Source of the DNA: Bremia lactucae
Taxonomy: Eukaryota; Oomycota; Peronosporomycetes; Peronosporales; Peronosporaceae
NCBI RefSeq assembly: GCF_004359215.1
Contig: NW_027152029.1
Location: 2,026,775-2,052,785, forward strand
Length of the DNA: 26,011 bases
Direction: 5' to 3'
Shown here: one piece after another, positions 18,178 to 26,011 of the stretch
Layout: every line of letters begins with the position of its first letter
Position numbering within the stretch: position 1 is the first letter of the stretch
Notes under the pieces: model-generated
What the model saw: only the letters and a program-made list of their open reading frames with translations
Told to the model about the DNA's origin: nothing
Database searches by the model: none
Position numbers and translations under genes: made by a program

Positions 18178-19074
18178 ATGACCAAAATCTTGGACGGGAG
18201 AACGTGTAGCAAGGAGATCGAAGCAGAGCTTAAGGAAACAATCCTGGCACTCAAATTAATGCCTTCGATAGCGTTGCTACTCGTAGGCACTAGCCAGGAC
18301 TCAAAGACGTATATTCGGCTTAAAAAGAATGCATGCACACGCGTGGGTATCACTTCGCAGTTGTACGAGCTGTCCGAATTTGTCGGTCTAACCGAGCTAC
18401 TGACTCTGATCCAGTCACTCAATGCGAATACGAGCATACACGGTATATTGTTGCAGCTTCCACTTCCTAATCACTTAAAATCGTTCGAGAAAACACTTTT
18501 AGAGACCATTAGTCCGTATAAAGACGTCGATGGACTGCATTCGCACCACTTCGCGCGGTTAGCGGAACCAATTAAAAAGGGAAATGTGGAGAAAGAGTTT
18601 CGGCTGCAGCCTTGCACGCCCGCGGGTTGTATCGAGATTTTGGCGAGAAGAGGCATCGAGTTGACGGGCAAGAATGTAGTCGTCGTCGGCCGCGGGCAGC
18701 TTGTCGGACTGCCACTGTCACTCATGTTGCTGGCTAACGACGCTACAGTGACAATGTGCCACTCTAAAACAACGAATTTGATTGACAAGGTTCGACAGGC
18801 AGATATCGTAGTCATCGGAATAGGCCAACCGGAATTGGTGAAAGGCGAATGGCTTGCTGAAGGAGTTGTGGTCGTCGATGTTGGCATCAACTATGTCGAC
18901 GACGCAAGCAGTAATAAGGGACACAAGATCGTTGGTGACGTTCATTTTGCCTCTGCTATTGATCGCGTATCGGCTATTACGCCAGTACCAGGTGGCATCG
19001 GACCCATGACAATTGCTATGCTGTTAAAAAACACAATTGAGTGCGCTAGATTTGCAGCATTGCACAGCAAGTGA
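18178..19074 (+). CDS. folD: Bifunctional methylenetetrahydrofolate dehydrogenase / methenyltetrahydrofolate cyclohydrolase
   Basis: The 298-residue protein interconverts 5,10-methylene-THF, 5,10-methenyl-THF and 10-formyl-THF using NAD(P), feeding purine and formyl-methionine synthesis. Visible family motifs: the catalytic YxxxK (Y45, K49), LLQLPLP (91-97), KDVDGL (115-120), TPAG (147-150), the Rossmann nucleotide-binding stretch VVVVGRGQLVGLPLSLML (167-184) with ATVTMCHSKT (189-198), and the C-terminal PVPGGIGPMT (269-278). The motif GRSxxVG usually has Ser where this protein has Gly173. Length fits the stand-alone bifunctional FolD/MTHFD2 class; the formate-THF ligase domain of trifunctional enzymes is absent. 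I chose ATG 18178 because an in-frame TAA at 18166 leaves only a GTG upstream. There is no intron and no evident mitochondrial presequence. It is convergent with the kinase gene, with 141 bp between stops. Confidence 0.95.
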   Translation: MTKILDGRTCSKEIEAELKETILALKLMPSIALLLVGTSQDSKTYIRLKKNACTRVGITSQLYELSEFVGLTELLTLIQSLNANTSIHGILLQLPLPNHLKSFEKTLLETISPYKDVDGLHSHHFARLAEPIKKGNVEKEFRLQPCTPAGCIEILARRGIELTGKNVVVVGRGQLVGLPLSLMLLANDATVTMCHSKTTNLIDKVRQADIVVIGIGQPELVKGEWLAEGVVVVDVGINYVDDASSNKGHKIVGDVHFASAIDRVSAITPVPGGIGPMTIAMLLKNTIECARFAALHSK

Positions 19075-19215
19075 AGCAAAGCACGTGTTATAGCTGCATA
19101 TCCTTATATAATGTCCTTTTCATTGCATTTTGGCCTTCATAAAGTATGAAGTCTATTGTACTTTGTAGTATTGACATCCATTTATAAACTAATTACAGAT
19201 AAGGCAACACCGAAC

Positions 19216-21612
19216 TCAATTCGCCAAAGACGAGTTTGATCCGTCGTACGTGAAGCCAGCAAATGTGTACGACAAGTTTCTAAGCGTGCTGTTCCTTTCA
19301 CTTCCTGTTTCAGTGCTACCAAACATGCCATTATACAAGCCTGCTCCGACTCCAGCTGCCTCAGCTGCAGCAACAACATTGTGCGCTGGGTCTCGTCCAG
19401 CAGCACCTCCGCTGCCGCTTTTTTTTTGCAATTCGTCAGTTGCTATACTAAGGCCAGCGCTATCTATTTGCGCCAAGGGTAGCTTTGTGAATTCCTCTTC
19501 AAAATTTGCAGCATCAATCGGGTCGGTGTATTGACACGGACGATAAAGAGGATGCACTTGACGATTATACAACAAGTTCCAGTCGATGTCTGCAAAGAAC
19601 GGGTGATAAGTAATTTCACGGACATCGATAGCTCCTAGGCGCTTAGCAGGATCACGCACAAGCAGGCCTTCGATAAGATTCATAGCCTCCGGTGTCAAAC
19701 CTTGAGGAAACGCTAGCTCAGCATTACGAAGGCGATTGAATAACTCCTGACGGTCTTGGGTATACCACGGCGGCCTTCCAGTGAGCATTTCAAAAAGTAC
19801 CATGCCCAAATTCCACCAATCGACAGCTGTACCATGACCGACACGATTAAGTATTTCGGGTGGCAAGTATTCAGGTGTCCCACACATTGTGTAGGTCCCA
19901 TTAAGTTCGCTAGTGATACCTTCCTTGGCCAATCCGAAGTCCGCAAGCTTGACATGGCCATCCACATCAAGCATTATATTTTCTGGTTTCAAGTCTCGGT
20001 ATACAATACCTTGCTCGTGCAAATGAATTAGCGCTAACACAATCTCAGCCGCGTAAAATTTGGCCATTGCCTCGGGAAAACACCCACATCGACTAAGGTG
20101 AAAGAACAAGTCACCACCTGGACAGTAATCGAGAACAAAATACAATCTGTTTGTTGTTTGAAATGCGTAATGCAGACAAACCACAAAAGGGTGCGATATC
20201 GAGGCTAAAACTCGACGTTCAGTCCTTGTGTGTTCAACTTGCTGCTTCTTCACAATCGCAGGCTTGCTAAGAATTTTGACGGCAAACAATTGAGATGAAT
20301 GTTTTTTTCGCACCAAAAGTACTTTGCCGAATGAGCCTTTGCCGATCATACGCAAAACGTCAAATTGCTTTAGAGTGACCTTATGACGTAGCTGATCCGA
20401 GCTCTTACCATCGTCATAACTCGCTTCGTCCTCAACATCTTGAAGAATAATGCTTCGCCGCTGTTCCAACAATGGTGGCACATTAAACGGCTCCACTCGA
20501 CTACTTTCCATCGATAGTCCATTATCTAAAGAATTTGTTCGATTTTTATACCCTCTTGATCTCAAGCTCTGGTCATCCGAGGCTCTTCGCGCTGTAAGGT
20601 TCTTATACACACTGAATTCTTTAGATCCAACTCGCTTAAGGCCACTACGCGAGCTTGTAGAGCCCTTATCAGCCGAGCAACCTCGACTTCTGCAACCACG
20701 CGTGCTGTTACAACCTTCCTCAGTCTCATGTGACATCGACTCTGAGTCAGTCTTCTGTTCGAATGTGCTACTTGATAGCGGTCGTCCCGAGTTTAGAAAC
20801 GAAAATCCATTGTATGAGCTCAACAGCCCATTATACGACGCGCCGTCTGTGTTTGAAGACAAACCTTCAAACACAGGTGGCGCGTTTGCTTCGTGCGTAA
20901 GAAAGTGGCGAATCAGGCGCACACTTGAGTGAAAGCCACGATTCCCACAGCACTCCGTGCATCGATCTGTGTCAACTTTGCAATTCTCGAGACTAATAAG
21001 CATCAAGACTCCACGAAGCCACCTATCCAGTTCTAATTGGCGCTTGCGCAAAAAGGTTGGGTCCAATGACCGCATCAATGTTCGAGTTGGAACTGCAGAA
21101 ATACGCACTGATTCGCTTTTTAGCTGGTGCGCAAGTTGCTTGAAATCATGAAAACGTCGATAAATTGTCCACTGCTTTTCGCTGACGATACACTCAATCT
21201 CTAATCGAAAGACGGCGTACAACTTGTGGGATACCTGGTCTCGTGCAAACGAAAACCCTTTAATGCGATTTAAACGACCTGCCGCTCCTACCGGCAAATA
21301 CCCTGATGAGCTCTTGATCTGAGCTTCGGAGTTTTTGAAATTTTCGGCCCACATTCGCTCAAAATATTCGCGTTGTTCCGCTGGTTGCGCTGGTCGTTGG
21401 TCTTTTGGCAACAAACTTGCAATCGCCACGTCATCTTGCCTGCTCGTTGTGAAATTAAACGAACTGCCTACCGACGCCACGGAAGAAATCGAAGCGGCGG
21501 ACATTAAAGGGCCTGTGCGGCTACTCGCGTCAACGTCATCAACGTTAAGTATGTGGAATGGGTCGCGCCTTGGCGGCACGGAGGTCGATCTATCGTTGAG
21601 GTTAGCGGACAT
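19216..21612 (-). CDS. PX-domain AGC-family serine/threonine protein kinase
   Basis: A 798-residue intronless protein. Residues 1-110 are low-complexity. About 125-240 is a PX phosphoinositide-binding fold (YRRFHDFKQL at 151-160, then a Pro-containing loop and FLRKRQLELDRWL at 187-199), which suggests recruitment to endosomal or plasma-membrane phosphoinositides. A Ser/Arg-rich linker follows. The kinase domain is about 417-673: Gly loop GKGSFGKV (424-431), Lys446, helix-C Glu465, YRDLKPEN (catalytic Asp540), DFG (558-560), activation loop with TMCGTPEY (Thr575), and PPE (584-586). The AGC C-terminal tail reaches a hydrophobic motif FAGFTY (784-789) with phosphorylatable Thr788. PX plus AGC kinase resembles SGK3/CISK. 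An in-frame TAA 12 nt upstream of the ATG supports the start. All catalytic residues are present. Regulation by a PDK1-like kinase at Thr575 and by a TOR-complex-like kinase at Thr788 is inferred from the family. Confidence 0.93.
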   Translation of the reverse strand: MSANLNDRSTSVPPRRDPFHILNVDDVDASSRTGPLMSAASISSVASVGSSFNFTTSRQDDVAIASLLPKDQRPAQPAEQREYFERMWAENFKNSEAQIKSSSGYLPVGAAGRLNRIKGFSFARDQVSHKLYAVFRLEIECIVSEKQWTIYRRFHDFKQLAHQLKSESVRISAVPTRTLMRSLDPTFLRKRQLELDRWLRGVLMLISLENCKVDTDRCTECCGNRGFHSSVRLIRHFLTHEANAPPVFEGLSSNTDGASYNGLLSSYNGFSFLNSGRPLSSSTFEQKTDSESMSHETEEGCNSTRGCRSRGCSADKGSTSSRSGLKRVGSKEFSVYKNLTARRASDDQSLRSRGYKNRTNSLDNGLSMESSRVEPFNVPPLLEQRRSIILQDVEDEASYDDGKSSDQLRHKVTLKQFDVLRMIGKGSFGKVLLVRKKHSSQLFAVKILSKPAIVKKQQVEHTRTERRVLASISHPFVVCLHYAFQTTNRLYFVLDYCPGGDLFFHLSRCGCFPEAMAKFYAAEIVLALIHLHEQGIVYRDLKPENIMLDVDGHVKLADFGLAKEGITSELNGTYTMCGTPEYLPPEILNRVGHGTAVDWWNLGMVLFEMLTGRPPWYTQDRQELFNRLRNAELAFPQGLTPEAMNLIEGLLVRDPAKRLGAIDVREITYHPFFADIDWNLLYNRQVHPLYRPCQYTDPIDAANFEEEFTKLPLAQIDSAGLSIATDELQKKSGSGGAAGRDPAHNVVAAAEAAGVGAGLYNGMFGSTETGSERNSTLRNLSYTFAGFTYDGSNSSLAN

Positions 21613-22437
21613 TCTGCGACTCAGTTAAAGTAAGACAATACAAAAAGTGTCGCTTGGCAAGCACAAATTTTACGCACTTGTAAGAAATCCCATTAGACTG
21701 CACCTTACCCAAGGGTACATGCGCGTAAGCTGGGAAGTCGCGCGAAGGTTTTCGCTTTTTGTCTTCCCTGTGGTCGACAATGGCATAGAAGAGATCAGAG
21801 AGAAGAATGAATGATAAATACGGATCAGGGCCGCGGTCGTGGGGGGATAGCTTACACCATGACACCTGAGGTGACGGACGCAAAGTAGAGCCGACAAGCG
21901 GAAGTGTTTGTGGTGGTACCGGTATTGTAAAGTTCCCCTTTGCACACCGCCTTTCCCTTTCGGCTTGGACAAACCAGTTAGAATCATGCATACAATTGAC
22001 TGCATTGAGATAAATGAATAGTGATCACGCATTAATTAATCAGTACTAAGAATGAGCATTCTACATCGGCACCTATGTACTGAGCTAACATTGAGGCGTT
22101 GCGTTGCGTCAATATGATGTACATTAAAACGCGCGCCAAGTGGGCTTATGTGCTGCCAAGGTGCATAGCTTATACCGTTTCGATTGTTGCTATTAAACCA
22201 ATGATATCGATTGAGCTTTAGGGCAACATAACTTAAATTTGGAAAAACAGGAGCGCAAATACCGCGGCATGAGATTGCCAGCTGCATTTACACTCTTTTC
22301 GTAATTGGTCGATAAAGTACCATTTTTATGGAAAACCTCCAATTGCAACGCATCATATAAAACATCCAGGGCGGGGGGATTGGTGCCAGTTTAAAGTTTA
22401 AAGAAGAAAAGGCAAAGAGAAGTAAAAGCGAGAGCCC
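21613..22437. other. Intergenic region between divergent kinase and PP1 genes
   Basis: About 825 bp separating the kinase start (minus) from the PP1 start (plus), so it should hold both promoters. Two overlapping minus-strand frames (21602-21991 and 21670-22032) have no recognisable motif and probably lie in the kinase 5' leader. A purine-rich leader precedes the PP1 ATG. I could not identify a core promoter element with confidence. Confidence 0.6.
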
Positions 22438-23564
<1,127 letters not shown>

Positions 23565-23971
23565 GAGTAGGTTGTGCTTGAAAGATAGGTGGTTTCTCGA
23601 ACTGACCTTAGCAGAATGAGCCGCCTTGGCTTCTTGCATGCATAGTCATCTATCAATACATGTAATTTGAATTTCCTCGTCGTGCTCACACGGCTTCTTA
23701 GGTGTAAAGTGTGATCCTGTTTATCTATACCTTGGAAAGATTTGACCAGGAAGAATGCTTTTATTATCACTTCCACACACGCATTTAGCTGCCGTGGAAT
23801 TTTGCTAGGATTGAGCTTAAATGCTAGGCTATTCGTGGAATGTAAGAAAAAAGTCTGATCAAGAATAAACCATCAAATTCACGCTATTATGAGATCTTTC
23901 TTTACACGCTTCATCGTTTATTGACTACTATAGCAGCCACGCTCTACTTACGCGCACAACTTCAGCAAGTT
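23565..23971. other. PP1 3' flank up to the family-A LTR
   Basis: Non-coding sequence downstream of the PP1 stop. The AAGAATAAACC stretch at about 23861 is a candidate polyadenylation region but is not diagnostic. The minus-strand frame 23516-23776 shows nothing recognisable. The family-A LTR begins at 23972. Confidence 0.5.
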
Positions 23972-24411
23972 TGTAACGGGGTGTAAAGTTACATGAAATT
24001 AACAATTAAAGGTTGCTAATTAATATATTATCTAAAAGGTAGATAATATTTGGAGAATATTACTTAAAATGGTAAATGTTCTAAAAGCTTATCCATTAAT
24101 ACATATAGATCATTCTATCTACTTTCTCCGCGGTCCAGTCAGCGCTGGACGCGCGCAAAGACAAAGACAAATAAGACTTTTCTTACATGTTTTGTATTAG
24201 TTTATAATTAAGTTAGTTTTATGTAGATAGACAAAAAAAACTGAATTATATTAATACAGTTTTTAATTAACACTCTTTAAAGCATGTGTTTTAAAGAGAG
24301 TATTCCTCTGCATGTACTAGTGTACGTGAAGTGACGTGAGACACCACTCGCACTGAGGCAGTGCGAAGTGGACTTGTACTGAAGCAGTACAGCCAGTAGT
24401 GCCCCGTTACA
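23972..24411 (+). repeat. LTR, family A (5' LTR of right element)
   Basis: 440 bp, TGTAACGGGG...CCCCGTTACA. It ends with two adjacent hairpins: 24344-24371 (CCACT-CGCACTG, loop AGG, CAGTGCG-A-AGTGG) and 24375-24391 (TGTACTG, loop AAG, CAGTACA). The LTR starts 407 bp after the PP1 stop. Confidence 0.95.
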
Positions 24412-24459
24412 CTAGTAGCATTTTGTAGTCCGTCCAATGACCACAGTTCCTCATCCAAC

Positions 24460-25583
24460 ATGGACATGTTCGATGATAACGGAAATACGCATCACGTTTC
24501 GCGTGATAGCTACTCCTTTTTAAGTGACATTGAAAGGAGTGTGGTCGAACGAATGAGTTTGACCGTAGGAAGCGATGCAATCTTGGCAATGCTGTCCAAT
24601 TTGGACAGAGATGCCCTCCATTCAGCCATCGCCAAGTTCATACAACATGAACTTGACGAGATGAAGGAAAAGGTAGCCTTGCTGAATCAGCAAGGCTCTC
24701 AACAGGAAGAACTGTTGAGGTTACAACAGGTACAGACCCATGTACCTGGGATGACGCAAACGCGTCGTCCCGAAACTTTAAAGATTGCTATCTCTGTGTA
24801 TAGGGGAGTTGAAGAGGACTCCCTCTTGAGATGGTTTGTCGAGTTGGACGATGCCATAAGGGCACGTCACATCGTCGACGAGCAAATGCAAGTCGCATTC
24901 GCTCAATCAAATTTGGCAGGTCGGGCCAAAACTTGGGCACTAGGCCTTAAGTTGCGCGACCCATATGTCTTTGGGTCGCTTGAGGCTTTCAAGCCCGGCT
25001 CAAACAGACGTTTGAACCGCCTAGGGCTGAGTTCAGAGCTCGATCAGAGCTTCTGAAACTTAAGCAAGGCAAGCGTGATGTTCACGCTTATGCCCAGCAC
25101 ATACGACTCTTATCGAGTTGTATCACGAACAACCCAGTTCACGAACACACGTTGATTACGGTGTTCATGCAAAGTCTTGCGGATGGTCCCGTAAAGGCGC
25201 ACTTGTTCCGCTTGAAACTAGATACGCTTGAAGAAGCAATATCCGTTGCGGAACAGGAGGACTTTAGCTTGAGACAGGCTCAAGCTAGTTCGCCATCATA
25301 TCGTCCTCCAAGACGACACGAACTGGGAGGTCCAGAACCTATGGACCTCTTTTTATTCGAAAGCGAGAAACCTCGCTTTTCGAACTACAAGCGATTGCAT
25401 TTCTGCAATCGCTGTCAAAAGATAGGACATTACGCTCATGAGTGTAATGCTCCACGCCCAGTACCGAGAGGTACTCAACGTAATTATGGACCGAATGCCA
25501 AAAAGGGCAATGATCGCAAGTCCGGCGTTGTTGCAAAATCGCAACAGCGAGGCGGACCCCTAAAAAACGGTCGGTGTCAGTAG
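24460..25583 (+). pseudogene. Gag polyprotein, frameshifted (family A, right copy)
   Basis: The start is ATG 24460 (MDMFDDNGNTHHVSRDSYSF). The first frame runs to a TGA at 25054-25056 and covers the N-terminal and capsid-like regions (LKIAISVYRGVEEDSLLRWF, RAKTWALGLKLRDPYVF). A missing base near 24985-24993 shifts the frame. The correct continuation (LKQTFEPPRAEFRARSELLK, then QHIRLLSSCITNNPVHEH) is in the next frame and joins the third part (25152-25583) with the CCHC zinc knuckle CNRCQKIGHYAHEC at about 25401-25442. The gag TAG is at 25581. Unlike the left copy, the N-terminal part is unbroken here. Confidence 0.88.
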
Positions 25584-25600
25584 GGGCGCAACGCCCTACT
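25562..25600 (+). promoter_or_regulatory. Putative -1 ribosomal frameshift signal at gag/pol junction (family A, right copy)
   Basis: A-AAA-AAC at 25562-25568 is in phase with the gag codons CTA-AAA-AAC. The spacer is 25569-25578. The hairpin at 25579-25600 has stem AGTAGG/CCTACT, a bulged G, stem GCG/CGC and loop CAA. A slip of -1 bypasses the gag TAG at 25581 and enters the frame that leads to the protease. Confidence 0.6.
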
Positions 25601-26011
25601 GATCCAGCAACCTCAAAAGAATTTGCAAATCTCTTGACTAAAGTTGCTCCAGACACACAATCATTATGTGTCTCTGCACCTGGTAATGAGGTATCCTCAT
25701 CACCTTGAAATTAAAAGTGACAAATGATAAGTCACTTAGAGCCCTAGTGGACTGTAGAGCGTCGAATAAATTTTTTCGTCGCCAGTCGCTAGAGGGTCGT
25801 AGGCTCAAATATGTTGAGCGCGACATCCCTCCAACGAGGATGACGGTGCGTCTAGCGACAGGCGCATCGATAACAGTAATGAATCGCGTAGTAAATTTTT
25901 ACTACACGTTAAACGATTTACGGTACGATAATGATTTCATCGTACTGGATTTGGATGACAGATTTGATATCGTCTTAGGTTCACCTTGGCTCAGAAATAT
26001 GAGCCAAGGAT
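25584..26011 (+). pseudogene. Retropepsin-like protease (family A, right copy), partial
   Basis: The -1 frame after gag reads SVGAQRPTDPATSKEFANLL to a TGA near 25707. Protease then continues in another frame with KSLRALVDCRASNKFFRRQS (about 25729-25788), RDIPPTRMTVRLATGASITV and FIVLDLDDRFDIVLGSPWLR, to the window edge. The active-site loop is D-C-R-A (AGA at 25756-25758), where element B has D-C-G-A. That probably abolishes catalysis. The downstream pol genes are outside the window. Confidence 0.78.

Larger units (their letters stand above)
23972..26011 (+). mobile_element. Family-A Ty3/gypsy element, right copy (5' part; truncated by window edge)
   Basis: 5' LTR, gag and part of protease on the plus strand, running off the window. 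23972-25769 is a near-identical inverted copy of 1796-1. The two copies share a gag frameshift, the protease Gly-to-Arg change and a damaged primer-binding TGG. They therefore descend from an already defective source. Confidence 0.92.

Noticed and set aside
21602..22032. Two overlapping minus-strand frames (129 and 120 codons) upstream of the kinase
   Set aside because: Different frames over the same DNA, no motifs, and placed where the kinase 5' leader and promoter should be.

Overview
The window looks like nuclear DNA from an oomycete, most likely a Peronosporaceae species (Phytophthora or downy mildew type). The evidence is the style of its Ty3/gypsy, Ty1/copia and pogo-like elements, the compact genes with very short GT-AG introns, and a small gene island walled in by nested retrotransposons. 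The lineage is inferred from protein style, not from a marker gene. No rRNA, tRNA or CRISPR array was seen.

Layout, left to right. (1) 1-1796: the 5' end of a family-A Ty3/gypsy element on the minus strand (LTR 1358-1796, broken gag, start of protease), running off the left edge. (2) 1797-5561: a decayed Ty1/copia element on the plus strand. Its 5' LTR is cut by the family-A insertion, and an internal gag/integrase block is inverted in place. (3) About 5715-6683: a broken pogo/Tigger-type (DDE_1) transposase. (4) 6684-8094: no gene that can be defended. (5) 8095 to about 10358: the 3' half of a decayed plus-strand Ty3/gypsy element (element C). (6) 10630-18028: a complete but dead minus-strand Ty3/gypsy element (element B, 7,399 bp), with both LTRs and a perfect GTCGA target duplication. 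It carries an internally inverted reverse-transcriptase block, a nested family-A solo LTR with its own ATTGC duplication, and an extra open frame on the opposite strand between the chromodomain and the 3' LTR. (7) 18178-23564: the gene island, with three apparently intact genes: a bifunctional methylene-THF dehydrogenase/cyclohydrolase (+), a PX-domain AGC protein kinase (-), and a PP1 catalytic subunit (+, two introns). (8) 23972-26011: a second family-A element on the plus strand, almost an exact inverted copy of the left one, running off the right edge.

The three host genes are ordinary housekeeping and signalling functions: one-carbon folate metabolism, a lipid-targeted AGC kinase, and the major Ser/Thr phosphatase. 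There is no sign that they form one pathway. The most notable observations are in the transposons: a slippery heptamer followed by a conserved hairpin at the gag/pol boundary in two diverged families; an antisense accessory frame whose protein sequence is conserved in two diverged copies; in-place internal inversions in two unrelated elements; and a reading frame that becomes continuous when element B is removed.
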